Source: Pseudomonadales bacterium (lineage in GTDB: Bacteria; Pseudomonadota; Gammaproteobacteria; Pseudomonadales; Azotimanducaceae). Taken from it: a DNA stretch of 43,287 nucleotides. Where the stretch lies: positions 1 through 43,287 of the forward strand of contig JAPYNO010000031.1 of NCBI GenBank assembly GCA_028283025.1, read 5' to 3'. Position numbers and translations under genes: made by a program. Below, in pieces: positions 35,170 to 42,799 of this stretch; within the stretch, counting starts at the first letter, position 1; every line of letters starts with the position of its first letter. The notes under the pieces were generated by a model. That model searched no databases and was not told where the DNA came from. It saw nothing but the letters and a program-made list of their open reading frames with translations.

Positions 35170-35688
35170 ATGATTGGTGATATATATCTGGCGATTCAGA
35201 TATTTATTGAGCGAGGCGGGGATGTGCTGTGGTTCATCGCCGCGATTACCTTTCTGATGTGGGCACTGATTTTCGAGCGCATCTGGTATTTCTCTCGCGA
35301 GCATCGAGGTGTTGTGGATGAAACCGTGCACATCTGGGAAACGCGCCCGGAGCGTCGCTCGTGGAGCGCGCTACAGATTCGTGATGCCTTGATTTCTGAG
35401 TCGAGCGAACGCATCTTGGGCAGCCTGCCGCTGATTCAGACATGCGTAGCGCTGTGCCCGCTGCTTGGACTACTTGGTACAGTGACCGGCATGATCTCGG
35501 TGTTCGATGCCATGGCGACGCAAGGCGGCAACGCTCGCTCTATGGCGGCAGGGGTTTCCATGGCGACTATTCCAACCATGTCTGGCATGATCGCGTCCTT
35601 GTCAGGATTGCTTGCGGTCGCGTTCTTGAGGCGGCGCGTTGGACACGAGATCGAGTCGCTTCAGGACCATCTCACTTTCGATCACTAG
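35170..35688 (+). CDS. exbB: ExbB2-type proton channel protein
   Basis: 172 aa. This is a small MotA/TolQ/ExbB protein: an N-terminal membrane helix (DVLWFIAAITFLMWALIFERIWYF) is followed by a cytoplasmic stretch and two more membrane helices (LLGLLGTVTGMISVFDAM; MAAGVSMATIPTMSGMIASL). It forms the proton channel with ExbD that energises TonB. It lies 44 bp after ttpC and 27 bp before exbD on the same strand. Confidence 0.93.
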   Translation: MIGDIYLAIQIFIERGGDVLWFIAAITFLMWALIFERIWYFSREHRGVVDETVHIWETRPERRSWSALQIRDALISESSERILGSLPLIQTCVALCPLLGLLGTVTGMISVFDAMATQGGNARSMAAGVSMATIPTMSGMIASLSGLLAVAFLRRRVGHEIESLQDHLTFDH

Positions 35689-35715
35689 CGATAGCGGAGC
35701 AGCAGGAGCAAATTC

Positions 35716-36114
35716 ATGGCGAGACAGCGCTTTTATCGTGACGAGGAATCTGACATTAACCTCGCGCCGATGCTTGATGTGGTCTTCATCATGCTTATTT
35801 TCTTTATCGTCACGGCCACCTTTATTAAGCAGGCAGGTATTGATGTGTTGCGCCCAATGGCGGACAGCGCGGAAGAGAAACCAACGGTTAGCGTGCTAGT
35901 GGCGGTGAGTGAAACAGGCGACATCTGGATTGATAACAAGCGCGTGGATCCGGCAGCAGTGCGCGCGAATATCGAACGCATCCATGCGGAGAATCCTAAA
36001 GGCGGGCTCGTGGTGCAAGCCGACCGAGGCGCGCAAATGAAGCAGGTGATGGCAGTGCTCGCGGCCGCGCGAGCAGCGAATATCACGCAGGTGGCGCTCT
36101 CCACCGAGCGCTAG
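35716..36114 (+). CDS. exbD: ExbD2 biopolymer transport protein
   Basis: 132 aa. One membrane segment carries the proton-coupling D21 (NLAPMLDVVFIMLIFF), and a periplasmic domain follows. It is similar to the orphan ExbD at 15.4 kb, including the shared VRANIERxHAENP stretch, so the two are paralogues. It works with ExbB and TonB of this operon. Confidence 0.95.
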   Translation: MARQRFYRDEESDINLAPMLDVVFIMLIFFIVTATFIKQAGIDVLRPMADSAEEKPTVSVLVAVSETGDIWIDNKRVDPAAVRANIERIHAENPKGGLVVQADRGAQMKQVMAVLAAARAANITQVALSTER

Positions 36115-36185
36115 TCAAGTGTCACAGGCCAACTTGTACAATATTATGAGTTTGATGGAGCACTAGCACCCGTAAGGAGGCGTCC

Positions 36186-36836
36186 ATGATGAGCAGTGGT
36201 GGATTCTTGAAAGCAGGGACTGGTACGGGGAGTATTGTCCGTGGTGTGATCGGTGTTGGACTTGGCTTTGTCATGACAGTGAGCTTGTTCCTCATCATGC
36301 AGGCCCTGATTAAGAGTGATAAGAGTCCGTTCACTGATGCGCCGACCGGCCGTATTGTTGACTTCGTGCGACTCATTGAGGACACCACCCCAGAAATCGA
36401 AAAGCGTAAGCCGCCGCCGCCGCCGCCTGTTGATGAGCCGCCACCTGATTTGCCACGGCCTGAAATGGAGTCCCAGGACACAAACTTCGGTGTGGATATT
36501 GGCGCGGTGGATCCAGGCATCGGCGATATTGGTATCGGTACCGGCGGCTACTCAGCAGACGGTGAGTATTTGCCGATTGTCAAGGTCAAGCCCATTTATC
36601 CGCGCCGCGCGCAGACGAGGGGGATTGAAGGCTATGTGTTGCTTGAGTTCACCGTGACGAGAACCGGCGCGGTCGATAATCCCGTTGTGATCGAGTCGGA
36701 CCCGCCTGGCATATTTGACCGCGCCGCAATCAATGCAGCACGCAAGTTCAAATACAAGCCGAAGGTCGTGAACGGCGAGCCCATTGATGTGGCGGGTGTG
36801 CTGCATCGAATCACGTTCGAACTCGCAGAAGAATGA
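36186..36836 (+). CDS. tonB: TonB2-type energy transducer
   Basis: 216 aa. One N-terminal membrane segment (about 19-42), a short proline-rich spacer (76-90), and a TonB C-terminal domain from about 125 (VKVKPIYPRRAQTRGIEGYV, VIESDPPGIFDRAAINAARKFKY). It carries proton-motive energy from ExbB/ExbD to outer-membrane receptors. The spacer is short, as in the TonB2 class. AGGAGG lies about 5 bases before the start. The usual N-terminal SHxxxH is absent. Confidence 0.93.
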   Translation: MMSSGGFLKAGTGTGSIVRGVIGVGLGFVMTVSLFLIMQALIKSDKSPFTDAPTGRIVDFVRLIEDTTPEIEKRKPPPPPPVDEPPPDLPRPEMESQDTNFGVDIGAVDPGIGDIGIGTGGYSADGEYLPIVKVKPIYPRRAQTRGIEGYVLLEFTVTRTGAVDNPVVIESDPPGIFDRAAINAARKFKYKPKVVNGEPIDVAGVLHRITFELAEE

Positions 36837-36849
36837 GGATATCAATGTG

Positions 36850-38208
36850 ATGCAGCGAAGCGCGCAATCCAAGCGGTCAGTCGCCAGACGGTTCATCGCC
36901 CATCTGCTCACCTTGAGTATGGGTTTGGCGGGCGTTGTTGGCATTGGCCTCGTGTCGAGTGAAGGCGCACTCGCGCAATCGGGGGAGGGGCAGGAGCGCC
37001 CGCGTCAAGCGACCCGCCGTATTCCCGCCATGAGCGAAGCGGTATTCAATCAACTTGCCGAAGCGCAAGAGATGGTTGAACTCAAAGACCATGCAGGTGC
37101 GCGCGAGCATCTCTTGAAGGTGCTTGATCGGCGGCGCTTGAATGGCAATGAGCGTGCGCAAATTCACAACCTGCTCGCCTATGTCGCGCTTGAGCAGGAG
37201 GACAACAACAGGGGCATCGTGCATTTAGAGAAGGTGCTCGCCGAAGGCGATCAGATTACCGAAGGCTTGGAGGTCAATACCCTGTACACATTGGCGCAGC
37301 TTTTCTTCATTGAGGAAAAGTACGATAAGTCATTGGAATATATGAAACTGCGCATGGCTAAAGAAGTGAATCCGAGTGCGCAGCAGTTGGTGTTCTTGGG
37401 TCAGATCTACTATCAAAAAGGCGACATCCCTTCCGCCATTATCGAGATCGAGCGCGCTATTGAGGTCGCCCAAGCGGGCAATTTCGAAGTCAAGGAAAGC
37501 TGGTGGGCGATGCTGCGCTACTTCTACTATGAGCAGAAGAACATCGCCAAAGCTGTCGATATCTTAAAAATACTGGTACGGGACTTTCCGAAGCAGGATT
37601 ACTGGATTCAGCTTTGCGGCATGTACAGTGAACTTGAGCGGGAAGACATGGTGATGGCGTGCTTTGAAGCTGCGCATATTGGCGGTCATCTTGACCGTGA
37701 GACCTTGATGCGGAACTACGCCGGCCTACTTATGAACGCGGGCGCACCGATTCGGGCGGCAAAATACTTCAAAGAGGCGATGGACGCCGAGCTGGTCAGC
37801 AAGAAAGAAAATAACTTCACCACTCTTGGGCAAAGCTATCAGTTCTCGCAGGAACATGATGAAGCCATCGAAGCCTTTGAAGCTGCGGCGAAGCTTGCCG
37901 ACAAAGGAAATATCTACGAGAACCTGACGCAGCTCTACTACGAGCGCGATGATTATCAGAAGTGTGTGGGCGCCGCTGAATCTGCATCCGAGAAGGGCGG
38001 CGTGCGCCACGAAGGGTCGCTGCTGATTGTCAAGGGTCTGTGCCTGTACAACTTGGATGATCTCGCCAAGTCGAGGGCGGCTTTTGTGGATGCTCGCAGC
38101 GTGTCGCGTCGCAAGCGCGACGAGGCAGATGCGCGCACTGCGAGCCAGTGGATTACCTATCTCGATAAGGAAAAGGCGCGCAGAGACACGTTGAGCGCTC
38201 GGCAATAA
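36850..38208 (+). CDS. TPR-repeat protein of the TonB2 operon
   Basis: 452 aa from the ATG at 36850; a GTG one codon earlier is equally placed after the GAGG at about 36835. The signal peptide ends near ALAQSG (residue 43). The rest is helical repeats of TPR type (LLKVLDRRRLNGNERAQIHN; AQLFFIEEKYDKSLEYMKL; YQKGDIPSAIIEIERAIEV). It is presumably a periplasmic scaffold of the TonB2 complex, as the last gene of this conserved cluster. The start lies 13 bp after the tonB stop. Confidence 0.88.
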   Translation: MQRSAQSKRSVARRFIAHLLTLSMGLAGVVGIGLVSSEGALAQSGEGQERPRQATRRIPAMSEAVFNQLAEAQEMVELKDHAGAREHLLKVLDRRRLNGNERAQIHNLLAYVALEQEDNNRGIVHLEKVLAEGDQITEGLEVNTLYTLAQLFFIEEKYDKSLEYMKLRMAKEVNPSAQQLVFLGQIYYQKGDIPSAIIEIERAIEVAQAGNFEVKESWWAMLRYFYYEQKNIAKAVDILKILVRDFPKQDYWIQLCGMYSELEREDMVMACFEAAHIGGHLDRETLMRNYAGLLMNAGAPIRAAKYFKEAMDAELVSKKENNFTTLGQSYQFSQEHDEAIEAFEAAAKLADKGNIYENLTQLYYERDDYQKCVGAAESASEKGGVRHEGSLLIVKGLCLYNLDDLAKSRAAFVDARSVSRRKRDEADARTASQWITYLDKEKARRDTLSARQ

Positions 38209-38234
38209 TCGCCATGCAGCGCGAAGGTAGCATT

Positions 38235-38266
38235 GAATCCCTGCGCGCCTGCTTCGGGTAGGATTC
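38235..38266 (+). promoter_or_regulatory. Hairpin covering the ribE ribosome site
   Basis: GAATCC (38235-38240) can pair with GGATTC (38261-38266), or alternatively CCTGC (38248-38252) with GTAGG (38258-38262) around TTCGG. Both choices bury the likely ribosome site TAGGA (38259-38263), 12 bases before the ribE GTG. It is too short for an FMN riboswitch. Translational control is only inferred. Confidence 0.35.
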
Positions 38267-38275
38267 ATTGCCATC

Positions 38276-38932
38276 GTGTTTACAGGCATCATTGAAGCCT
38301 TGAGTTCCGTTCGCGCCGTTTCTGACGCTGCCGGGGTGCGGCAGCTCGTTGTTGAAGCGCCGTTCGATTTTGCGACTTCAATCGCTGCGGGCGACTCGGT
38401 GTCGGTGAACGGAGTCTGTTTGACGCGAGTCAATGCCGCGTCATCTGGTTCGCTGCAATTTGATGTCGTGCAGGAAACGCTCTCCCGGTCTAATTTAGGC
38501 GCGGTGCAGCAGGGTGATCGGGTCAACCTAGAGCGAGCGCTTCGCTTCGGCGAGCGCCTCGGCGGGCATTTGCTCGCCGGTCACGTCTGGTCTACCGAAA
38601 CCTGTCTCGCCATTGAGCAGCAGGATGAAAATCGCCTCGTTTGGTTTTCGCTCGCAGCGATGCATGTTCCCTATGTGCTGCACAAAGGCTTTGTTGCGCT
38701 AGACGGCGTAAGCTTGACAGTCGCACGCATTGAGCGCGGTGAGGGCGGCTCAAAGTTCGCTGTGACGCTCATTCCTGAAACGAGGCAGCGCACACGGCTA
38801 GGCGAAATTTGTGAAGGTGATCATGTCAATCTTGAAGTGGATGCTCAGGCTCAAGCCATTGTGGACACTGTCACGCGAGTGCTTGCTGAGATGCCAGAAA
38901 ATATCGCTGGGCAGATAGCGAGCAAGTCGTGA
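38276..38932 (+). CDS. ribE: Riboflavin synthase, alpha chain
   Basis: 218 aa with a GTG start. The protein shows the two similar lumazine-binding halves: MFTGIIE at the N-terminus, VNGVCLT (44-50) and HLLAGHVW in the first, then ALDGVSLTV and the second barrel. It turns two dimethylribityllumazine molecules into riboflavin and a pyrimidine. Its 3' end overlaps cmk by 4 bp. ribD lies 37 kb away on the other strand; ribBA and ribH are not in the window. Confidence 0.96.
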   Translation: MFTGIIEALSSVRAVSDAAGVRQLVVEAPFDFATSIAAGDSVSVNGVCLTRVNAASSGSLQFDVVQETLSRSNLGAVQQGDRVNLERALRFGERLGGHLLAGHVWSTETCLAIEQQDENRLVWFSLAAMHVPYVLHKGFVALDGVSLTVARIERGEGGSKFAVTLIPETRQRTRLGEICEGDHVNLEVDAQAQAIVDTVTRVLAEMPENIAGQIASKS

Positions 38933-39672
38933 ATGACCGGTTGGCAACACGCAAGGCGCCAGTGATCGCGGTCGATGGACCGAGCGGTGTTGGCAAGGGC
39001 GATGTCAGCCAATTCCTAGCGGCCACGCTTGGCTGGCGCATCATGGATAGTGGCGCCTTATATCGAATACTCGCGCACAAGGCGCTCGCATCAAAAGTCT
39101 CCACAGACGATGTGCCACGTCTGTGCGCTCTCGCATCAGATATGGAAGTCAACTTCACCATTGAAGGCGACGCGCTGCAAGTCATCTACGAGGGTATGGA
39201 TATTGGTGATGCCATTCGTCGCGAAGAGGTCGGCGTCGCAGCTTCGCAGCTTGCCGTGTGGCCGGAGGTGAGGCTTCGTGTGGTGCGCGCGCAGCGGCGG
39301 CAACGTCGTGCACCCGGCTTGGTCGCGGATGGCCGCGATATGGGCACAGAGGTCTTTCCTGACGCTGAATTGAAACTTTTCCTTGATGCGAGTGTCGAAG
39401 CGCGCGCGCGCAGGCGTTTTGAACAGTTGAAAGCGCTTGGATTTAGTGTTAGCTTAGACAGTCTTTTGCAGAGTATTTCTCAGCGCGACGAACAGGACCG
39501 GACACGCAAGCACTCACCGCTCGTGGCTGCGCAGGATGCCATTGTCATCGACACAACACGCATGGCCCGCGAGTCTGTCAGAGAGCAGGTGCTTGCCATA
39601 GTCCAAGAGAAAGTTCAAGAAAAAGCCCTCGACAAGCAAGGCCAAAATGCTTGGTCGGCGAGCGCTTTGTGA
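38929..39672 (+). CDS. cmk: Cytidylate kinase
   Basis: 247 aa, GTG start overlapping the ribE stop. It phosphorylates CMP/dCMP. Typical motifs are DGPSGVGKG (16-24), MDSGALYR, ADGRDMGTEVFPDA and KLFLDASVEARARRR. The P-loop reads GKGDVS where the family has GKGT: the Thr that helps bind Mg2+ is replaced by Asp. The C-terminal 20 residues are an extra tail. The cmk-rpsA-ihfB-lapA order follows. Confidence 0.94.
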   Translation: MNDRLATRKAPVIAVDGPSGVGKGDVSQFLAATLGWRIMDSGALYRILAHKALASKVSTDDVPRLCALASDMEVNFTIEGDALQVIYEGMDIGDAIRREEVGVAASQLAVWPEVRLRVVRAQRRQRRAPGLVADGRDMGTEVFPDAELKLFLDASVEARARRRFEQLKALGFSVSLDSLLQSISQRDEQDRTRKHSPLVAAQDAIVIDTTRMARESVREQVLAIVQEKVQEKALDKQGQNAWSASAL

Positions 39673-39732
39673 CGAGCGAGCACTCTGTCATCACCGCAAC
39701 ACGACACATGACATTCACACTTCACCCAGGAA

Positions 39733-39761
39733 TTCACACACCTATGCGAATAATTTACGAT
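39733..39761 (+). promoter_or_regulatory. Candidate rpsA promoter
   Basis: TTCACA (39733-39738), a 17-base spacer and TACGAT (39756-39761) form a reasonable sigma-70 pair, 29 bases before the rpsA ATG. AAGGA lies about 8 bases before that ATG. Confidence 0.45.
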
Positions 39762-39794
39762 AGCTTGAGCAATGACGATAAGGATCAGGCATGA
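39744..39794 (+). CDS. Possible 16-codon leader ORF overlapping rpsA
   Basis: An ATG at 39744 opens 16 codons (MRIIYDSLSNDDKDQA) and ends in a TGA that overlaps the rpsA ATG as ATGA. The nearest ribosome-like AGGA is 13 bases upstream, too far for a good site, and the candidate -10 box lies inside the ORF. It is therefore translated only if transcription starts further upstream. Chance is likely. Confidence 0.15.
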   Translation: MRIIYDSLSNDDKDQA

Positions 39795-41536
39795 ACGAGA
39801 GTTTTGCCGAGCTCTTTGAAGACAGTCATCAGACTGTTGAGATGTACCCAGGTTCGATCATTTCTGGAACGGTTGTTGATATCGACAACGAAAATGTGAT
39901 CGTCCACGCAGGCCTCAAATCAGAAGGCGTGATACCCAAACAGCAGTTTCTCGACGCTGAAGGCGAAATTGGCGTCGAGATTGGCGATCAGGTTCGGGTG
40001 GCTTTGCAGACTGTGGACGATGGATGGGGAACGACTCGTCTGTCGCGAGAAAAGGCGCGTCGCGCCGAGACATGGTCGGAAATCGAAGATGCCTTTCGCG
40101 ACGGTTCCACCGTGCGTGGGAGCATCAACGGCAAGGTGCGTGGCGGATTTACCGTCAACCTCTGTGATATACGCGCGTTCTTGCCGCAATCGCTCGTTGA
40201 TACATCACACGTCAAAGACCCCATGGCTCTTGAAGGTCAGCCCCTTGATTTCAAGGTCATTAAGCTCGACACAGCGCGCAACAATGTCGTGGTCTCACGG
40301 CGGGCGGTGCTTGAGGAGGAAAACAGCGCCGAGCGACAAGTGCTCCTCGATTCACTGCAGGAAGGCGCGGAAATGGACGGTGTCGTCAAGAACCTTACAG
40401 AATATGGTGCGTTCGTCGACCTAGGTGGTGTCGATGGATTGCTCCACATTACAGACATGGCGTGGCGCCGCATCCGGCATCCAGAAGAAGTGGTGAGCGT
40501 TGGCGAACAGGTGAAGATCAAGGTGCTCAAGTTTGATCGCGAGAAGAACCGAATTTCGCTTGGCATGAAGCAGCTTGGCGATGACCCTTGGGTGGACCTC
40601 AAGGAGCGCTTCCCGGCTGGTACGATTTGCGATGCCAAGGTCACCAACCTGACTGATTACGGTTGTTTTACCGAAATCATGGAAGGCGTTGAGGGCTTGG
40701 TGCATGTCTCCGAAATGGACTGGACCAACCGCAACGTGCATCCCTCGCGGGTGGTGGCCGTTGGCGATGAAGTCAAGGTGATGGTGCTTGACATTGATGT
40801 CGAGCGACGCCGGATTTCGCTCGGCATCAAGCAGTGCCGTCCAAATCCATGGGAGGAGTTCGCATCCAAGCATGAACGAGGCGACCTTGTGACAGGTGCC
40901 ATTCGCGCGATCACCGATTTTGGCATCTTCATCGGACTTGAGAACGGCATTGACGGCTTGGTGCACCTCTCGGACATCTCGTGGGATGAGCCAGGCGAGC
41001 GCTCCGTTCGACGATTCAAGAAAGGCGAAGAAGTCACCGCTCAGATACTTGCCATTGATCTGGAGCGCGAGCGAATCTCACTTGGCATCAAGCAGCTCAA
41101 GGGTGATGCCTTTGGTGATTTCGTCAATGAAAACGGCCGCGGTAGTGAAGTGGCTGGTCTTGTGACGTGCGTTGAAGCGCGCTACGCCGAAGTGACCTTG
41201 GCTGATGAGGTCGTCGCCACGCTCAAAGCAAGCGAAGTGAGCTTGGATGCCGTGGACAACGTCGCCGATGTGCTCGAAGTGGGCCAGACGATTCAGGTCA
41301 AGATCACGAACATTGAGCGCAAGAATCGTGCGATTGGCGTTTCCATCAAGGCACTAGAGATCGACAACACGCGCAAGGCCGTCAAAGCGCATCAAAGCGC
41401 TGAGGAAGGCAAGCGCCAAACTCGTTCGCTCGGTGAACTGATACGCGCTGAGATGGGCAAGTCGAGTACGACCAAGGTGCCTGAAGCGAAGGTCGCAGAA
41501 GCATCTGATGAGTCTGAAGAATCGAAGGAGTCCTAG
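39791..41536 (+). CDS. rpsA: 30S ribosomal protein S1
   Basis: 581 aa. Six S1 domains run from about residue 20 to 530, with typical repeats VxGxVxxxTDYGxFxE and ending in RISLGxKQ. S1 brings mRNA to the 30S subunit. The length exceeds the 557 of E. coli through an acidic Ser/Glu tail (AEASDESEESKES). It follows cmk after 118 bp and precedes ihfB by 16 bp. Confidence 0.97.
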   Translation: MNESFAELFEDSHQTVEMYPGSIISGTVVDIDNENVIVHAGLKSEGVIPKQQFLDAEGEIGVEIGDQVRVALQTVDDGWGTTRLSREKARRAETWSEIEDAFRDGSTVRGSINGKVRGGFTVNLCDIRAFLPQSLVDTSHVKDPMALEGQPLDFKVIKLDTARNNVVVSRRAVLEEENSAERQVLLDSLQEGAEMDGVVKNLTEYGAFVDLGGVDGLLHITDMAWRRIRHPEEVVSVGEQVKIKVLKFDREKNRISLGMKQLGDDPWVDLKERFPAGTICDAKVTNLTDYGCFTEIMEGVEGLVHVSEMDWTNRNVHPSRVVAVGDEVKVMVLDIDVERRRISLGIKQCRPNPWEEFASKHERGDLVTGAIRAITDFGIFIGLENGIDGLVHLSDISWDEPGERSVRRFKKGEEVTAQILAIDLERERISLGIKQLKGDAFGDFVNENGRGSEVAGLVTCVEARYAEVTLADEVVATLKASEVSLDAVDNVADVLEVGQTIQVKITNIERKNRAIGVSIKALEIDNTRKAVKAHQSAEEGKRQTRSLGELIRAEMGKSSTTKVPEAKVAEASDESEESKES

Positions 41537-41552
41537 CTCCGAATATCTATCA

Positions 41553-41843
41553 ATGAAACGATCTGATCTCATCGACAGCCTTTCCAAGCAGCACGACGAC
41601 TTCTCGGCACTCGACATTGAGGCCGTCGTCATGCACTTGATTGAAGTGATGTCCGAGGCACTCGAAGAAAGGCGGCGCATTGAGATTCGAGGATTCGGCA
41701 GCCTATGCTTGCGCGAACGACCTTCGCGTCTTGGGCGTAATCCACGAACCGGCGAGCCGGTTGCATTGCCGGTGCGCTACATTCCGTTCTTCAAGCCAGG
41801 CAAGGCACTGCGCGAGCGGGTTGACTCCGGGCCTCAAACATAA
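41553..41843 (+). CDS. ihfB: Integration host factor beta subunit
   Basis: 96 aa from the ATG at 41553. It is a DNA-bending HU/IHF-family protein: MKRSDLIDSLSKQ at the N-terminus, the RRIEIRGFGSL stretch, then the arm GRNPRTGEPVALPVRYIPFFKPGKALRERV with the intercalating proline. Position directly after rpsA is the standard ihfB place. A start 45 bases upstream would overlap the rpsA end and is rejected. Confidence 0.95.
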   Translation: MKRSDLIDSLSKQHDDFSALDIEAVVMHLIEVMSEALEERRRIEIRGFGSLCLRERPSRLGRNPRTGEPVALPVRYIPFFKPGKALRERVDSGPQT

Positions 41844-41848
41844 GTTCG

Positions 41849-42082
41849 ATGAACCAAGCCCAAGGCTCATTCTTGCGGCGCGCGATATCCACGCTTCGAG
41901 TGCTTGTGTTCATTATTCTTGCGTTGATTGCCGCCTTGGCGGCGATTGAAAACACCGACCCCATTCGCCTAAAGCTCTTGGGTTACGAGTCCGCTGAGGT
42001 CGGTGTCTTCTGGTGGCTGCTACTCCTGTTCCTAGTGGGCGTGCTACTCGGTCGATTGAGCCGCATGACACCTCGAAGATAG
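41849..42082 (+). CDS. lapA: LapA family (DUF1049) inner-membrane protein
   Basis: 77 aa. Two membrane segments (about 18-37 and 52-70) flank the typical ENTDPIRLKLLG. LapA works with LapB in assembling lipopolysaccharide in E. coli. lapB normally follows, but here the convergent comEA gene comes next, so lapB is missing from its usual place. It starts 5 bp after ihfB. Confidence 0.88.
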   Translation: MNQAQGSFLRRAISTLRVLVFIILALIAALAAIENTDPIRLKLLGYESAEVGVFWWLLLLFLVGVLLGRLSRMTPRR

Positions 42083-42117
42083 CTCAAACACAGCGCAAAA
42101 ACAGATGCCAGCCATAT

Positions 42118-42456
42118 CTATTCATCGGTATAGCCTGCTTCATTTCCAATGTGAATGCGGGACTCGTTGAGACGGACGATACGCTCACTAATGCCGCGTA
42201 CTTGCACGAGATCATAAGCGTCTTCAAACGGCCCGTTGGCCTCTCGCCATTCAATAATGGACTTGGCGCGCGAGAGGCCGACGCCATCGAGCGCTTCTGC
42301 AAGACCGCTGGCATCAGCACGGTTGATGTCAACCGCTGGTCGCTCTTGGCTCGATTGCGACGCATCGGCATCGGAAGCGGTTTGCGATAGGGCAGGTTGG
42401 CTCAAGCAGAGCATGAAACCGAGCAGCGAGTAAGCGAATGATTTGGAGATTTGCAT
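42118..42456 (-). CDS. comEA: ComEA-family helix-hairpin-helix DNA-binding protein
   Basis: 112 aa. The signal peptide ends near ALSQTA (residue 26), then a short acidic spacer and a HhH pair: VDINRADASGLAEALDGVGLSRAKSIIEWREANGPF is the classic form, followed by LVQVRGISERIVRL. ComEA holds incoming DNA in the periplasm for ComEC. AGGA is 8 bases before the ATG. It is convergent with lapA, 35 bp apart. Its partner comEC in this window is broken. Confidence 0.9.
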   Translation of the reverse strand: MQISKSFAYSLLGFMLCLSQPALSQTASDADASQSSQERPAVDINRADASGLAEALDGVGLSRAKSIIEWREANGPFEDAYDLVQVRGISERIVRLNESRIHIGNEAGYTDE

Positions 42457-42799
42457 GGTGTTGTTCCTGTGGAAAATGTTGGATGAATCGCTTGTGCGAC
42501 ACCTGAATCACCATAGCCAAAGAATGCGCGCGTCGTGGTGCGAGATCTGCGCCAACGCATGTAGGCGATTTCTTACGGCCATGTGCGCTTAGGCTCACAG
42601 AGGCCAAAGAAGGGAGGAGGGGTAGGGAGAGCAGAAAAGAAAGGGAATGACACAGGAAAGTTGACAGAAGCTAGTCGCAGAACTTAATCAGACTTCCAAA
42701 TCAGCAACTCATGCGACTTCCTGTGCGGTTCAAACATTTCGCAATAGGAAGGTCATGGCGTATGCGGGGGCATCGTCGGTGACAACGATTGAGCCTTGC
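42457..42799. other. Spacer with polypurine tract upstream of comEA
   Basis: About 340 bases with no convincing gene. The 42 bases at 42606-42647 on the plus strand are almost entirely A/G (two interruptions, T at 42623 and C at 42632). No promoter for comEA was clear. The base composition shifts near 42760, where the partial gene begins, so a junction may lie in this spacer. Confidence 0.5.

Noticed and set aside
38209-38275. FMN riboswitch before ribE
   Set aside because: The gap is only 67 bases, less than half of what the RFN element needs, and its conserved blocks are not seen.
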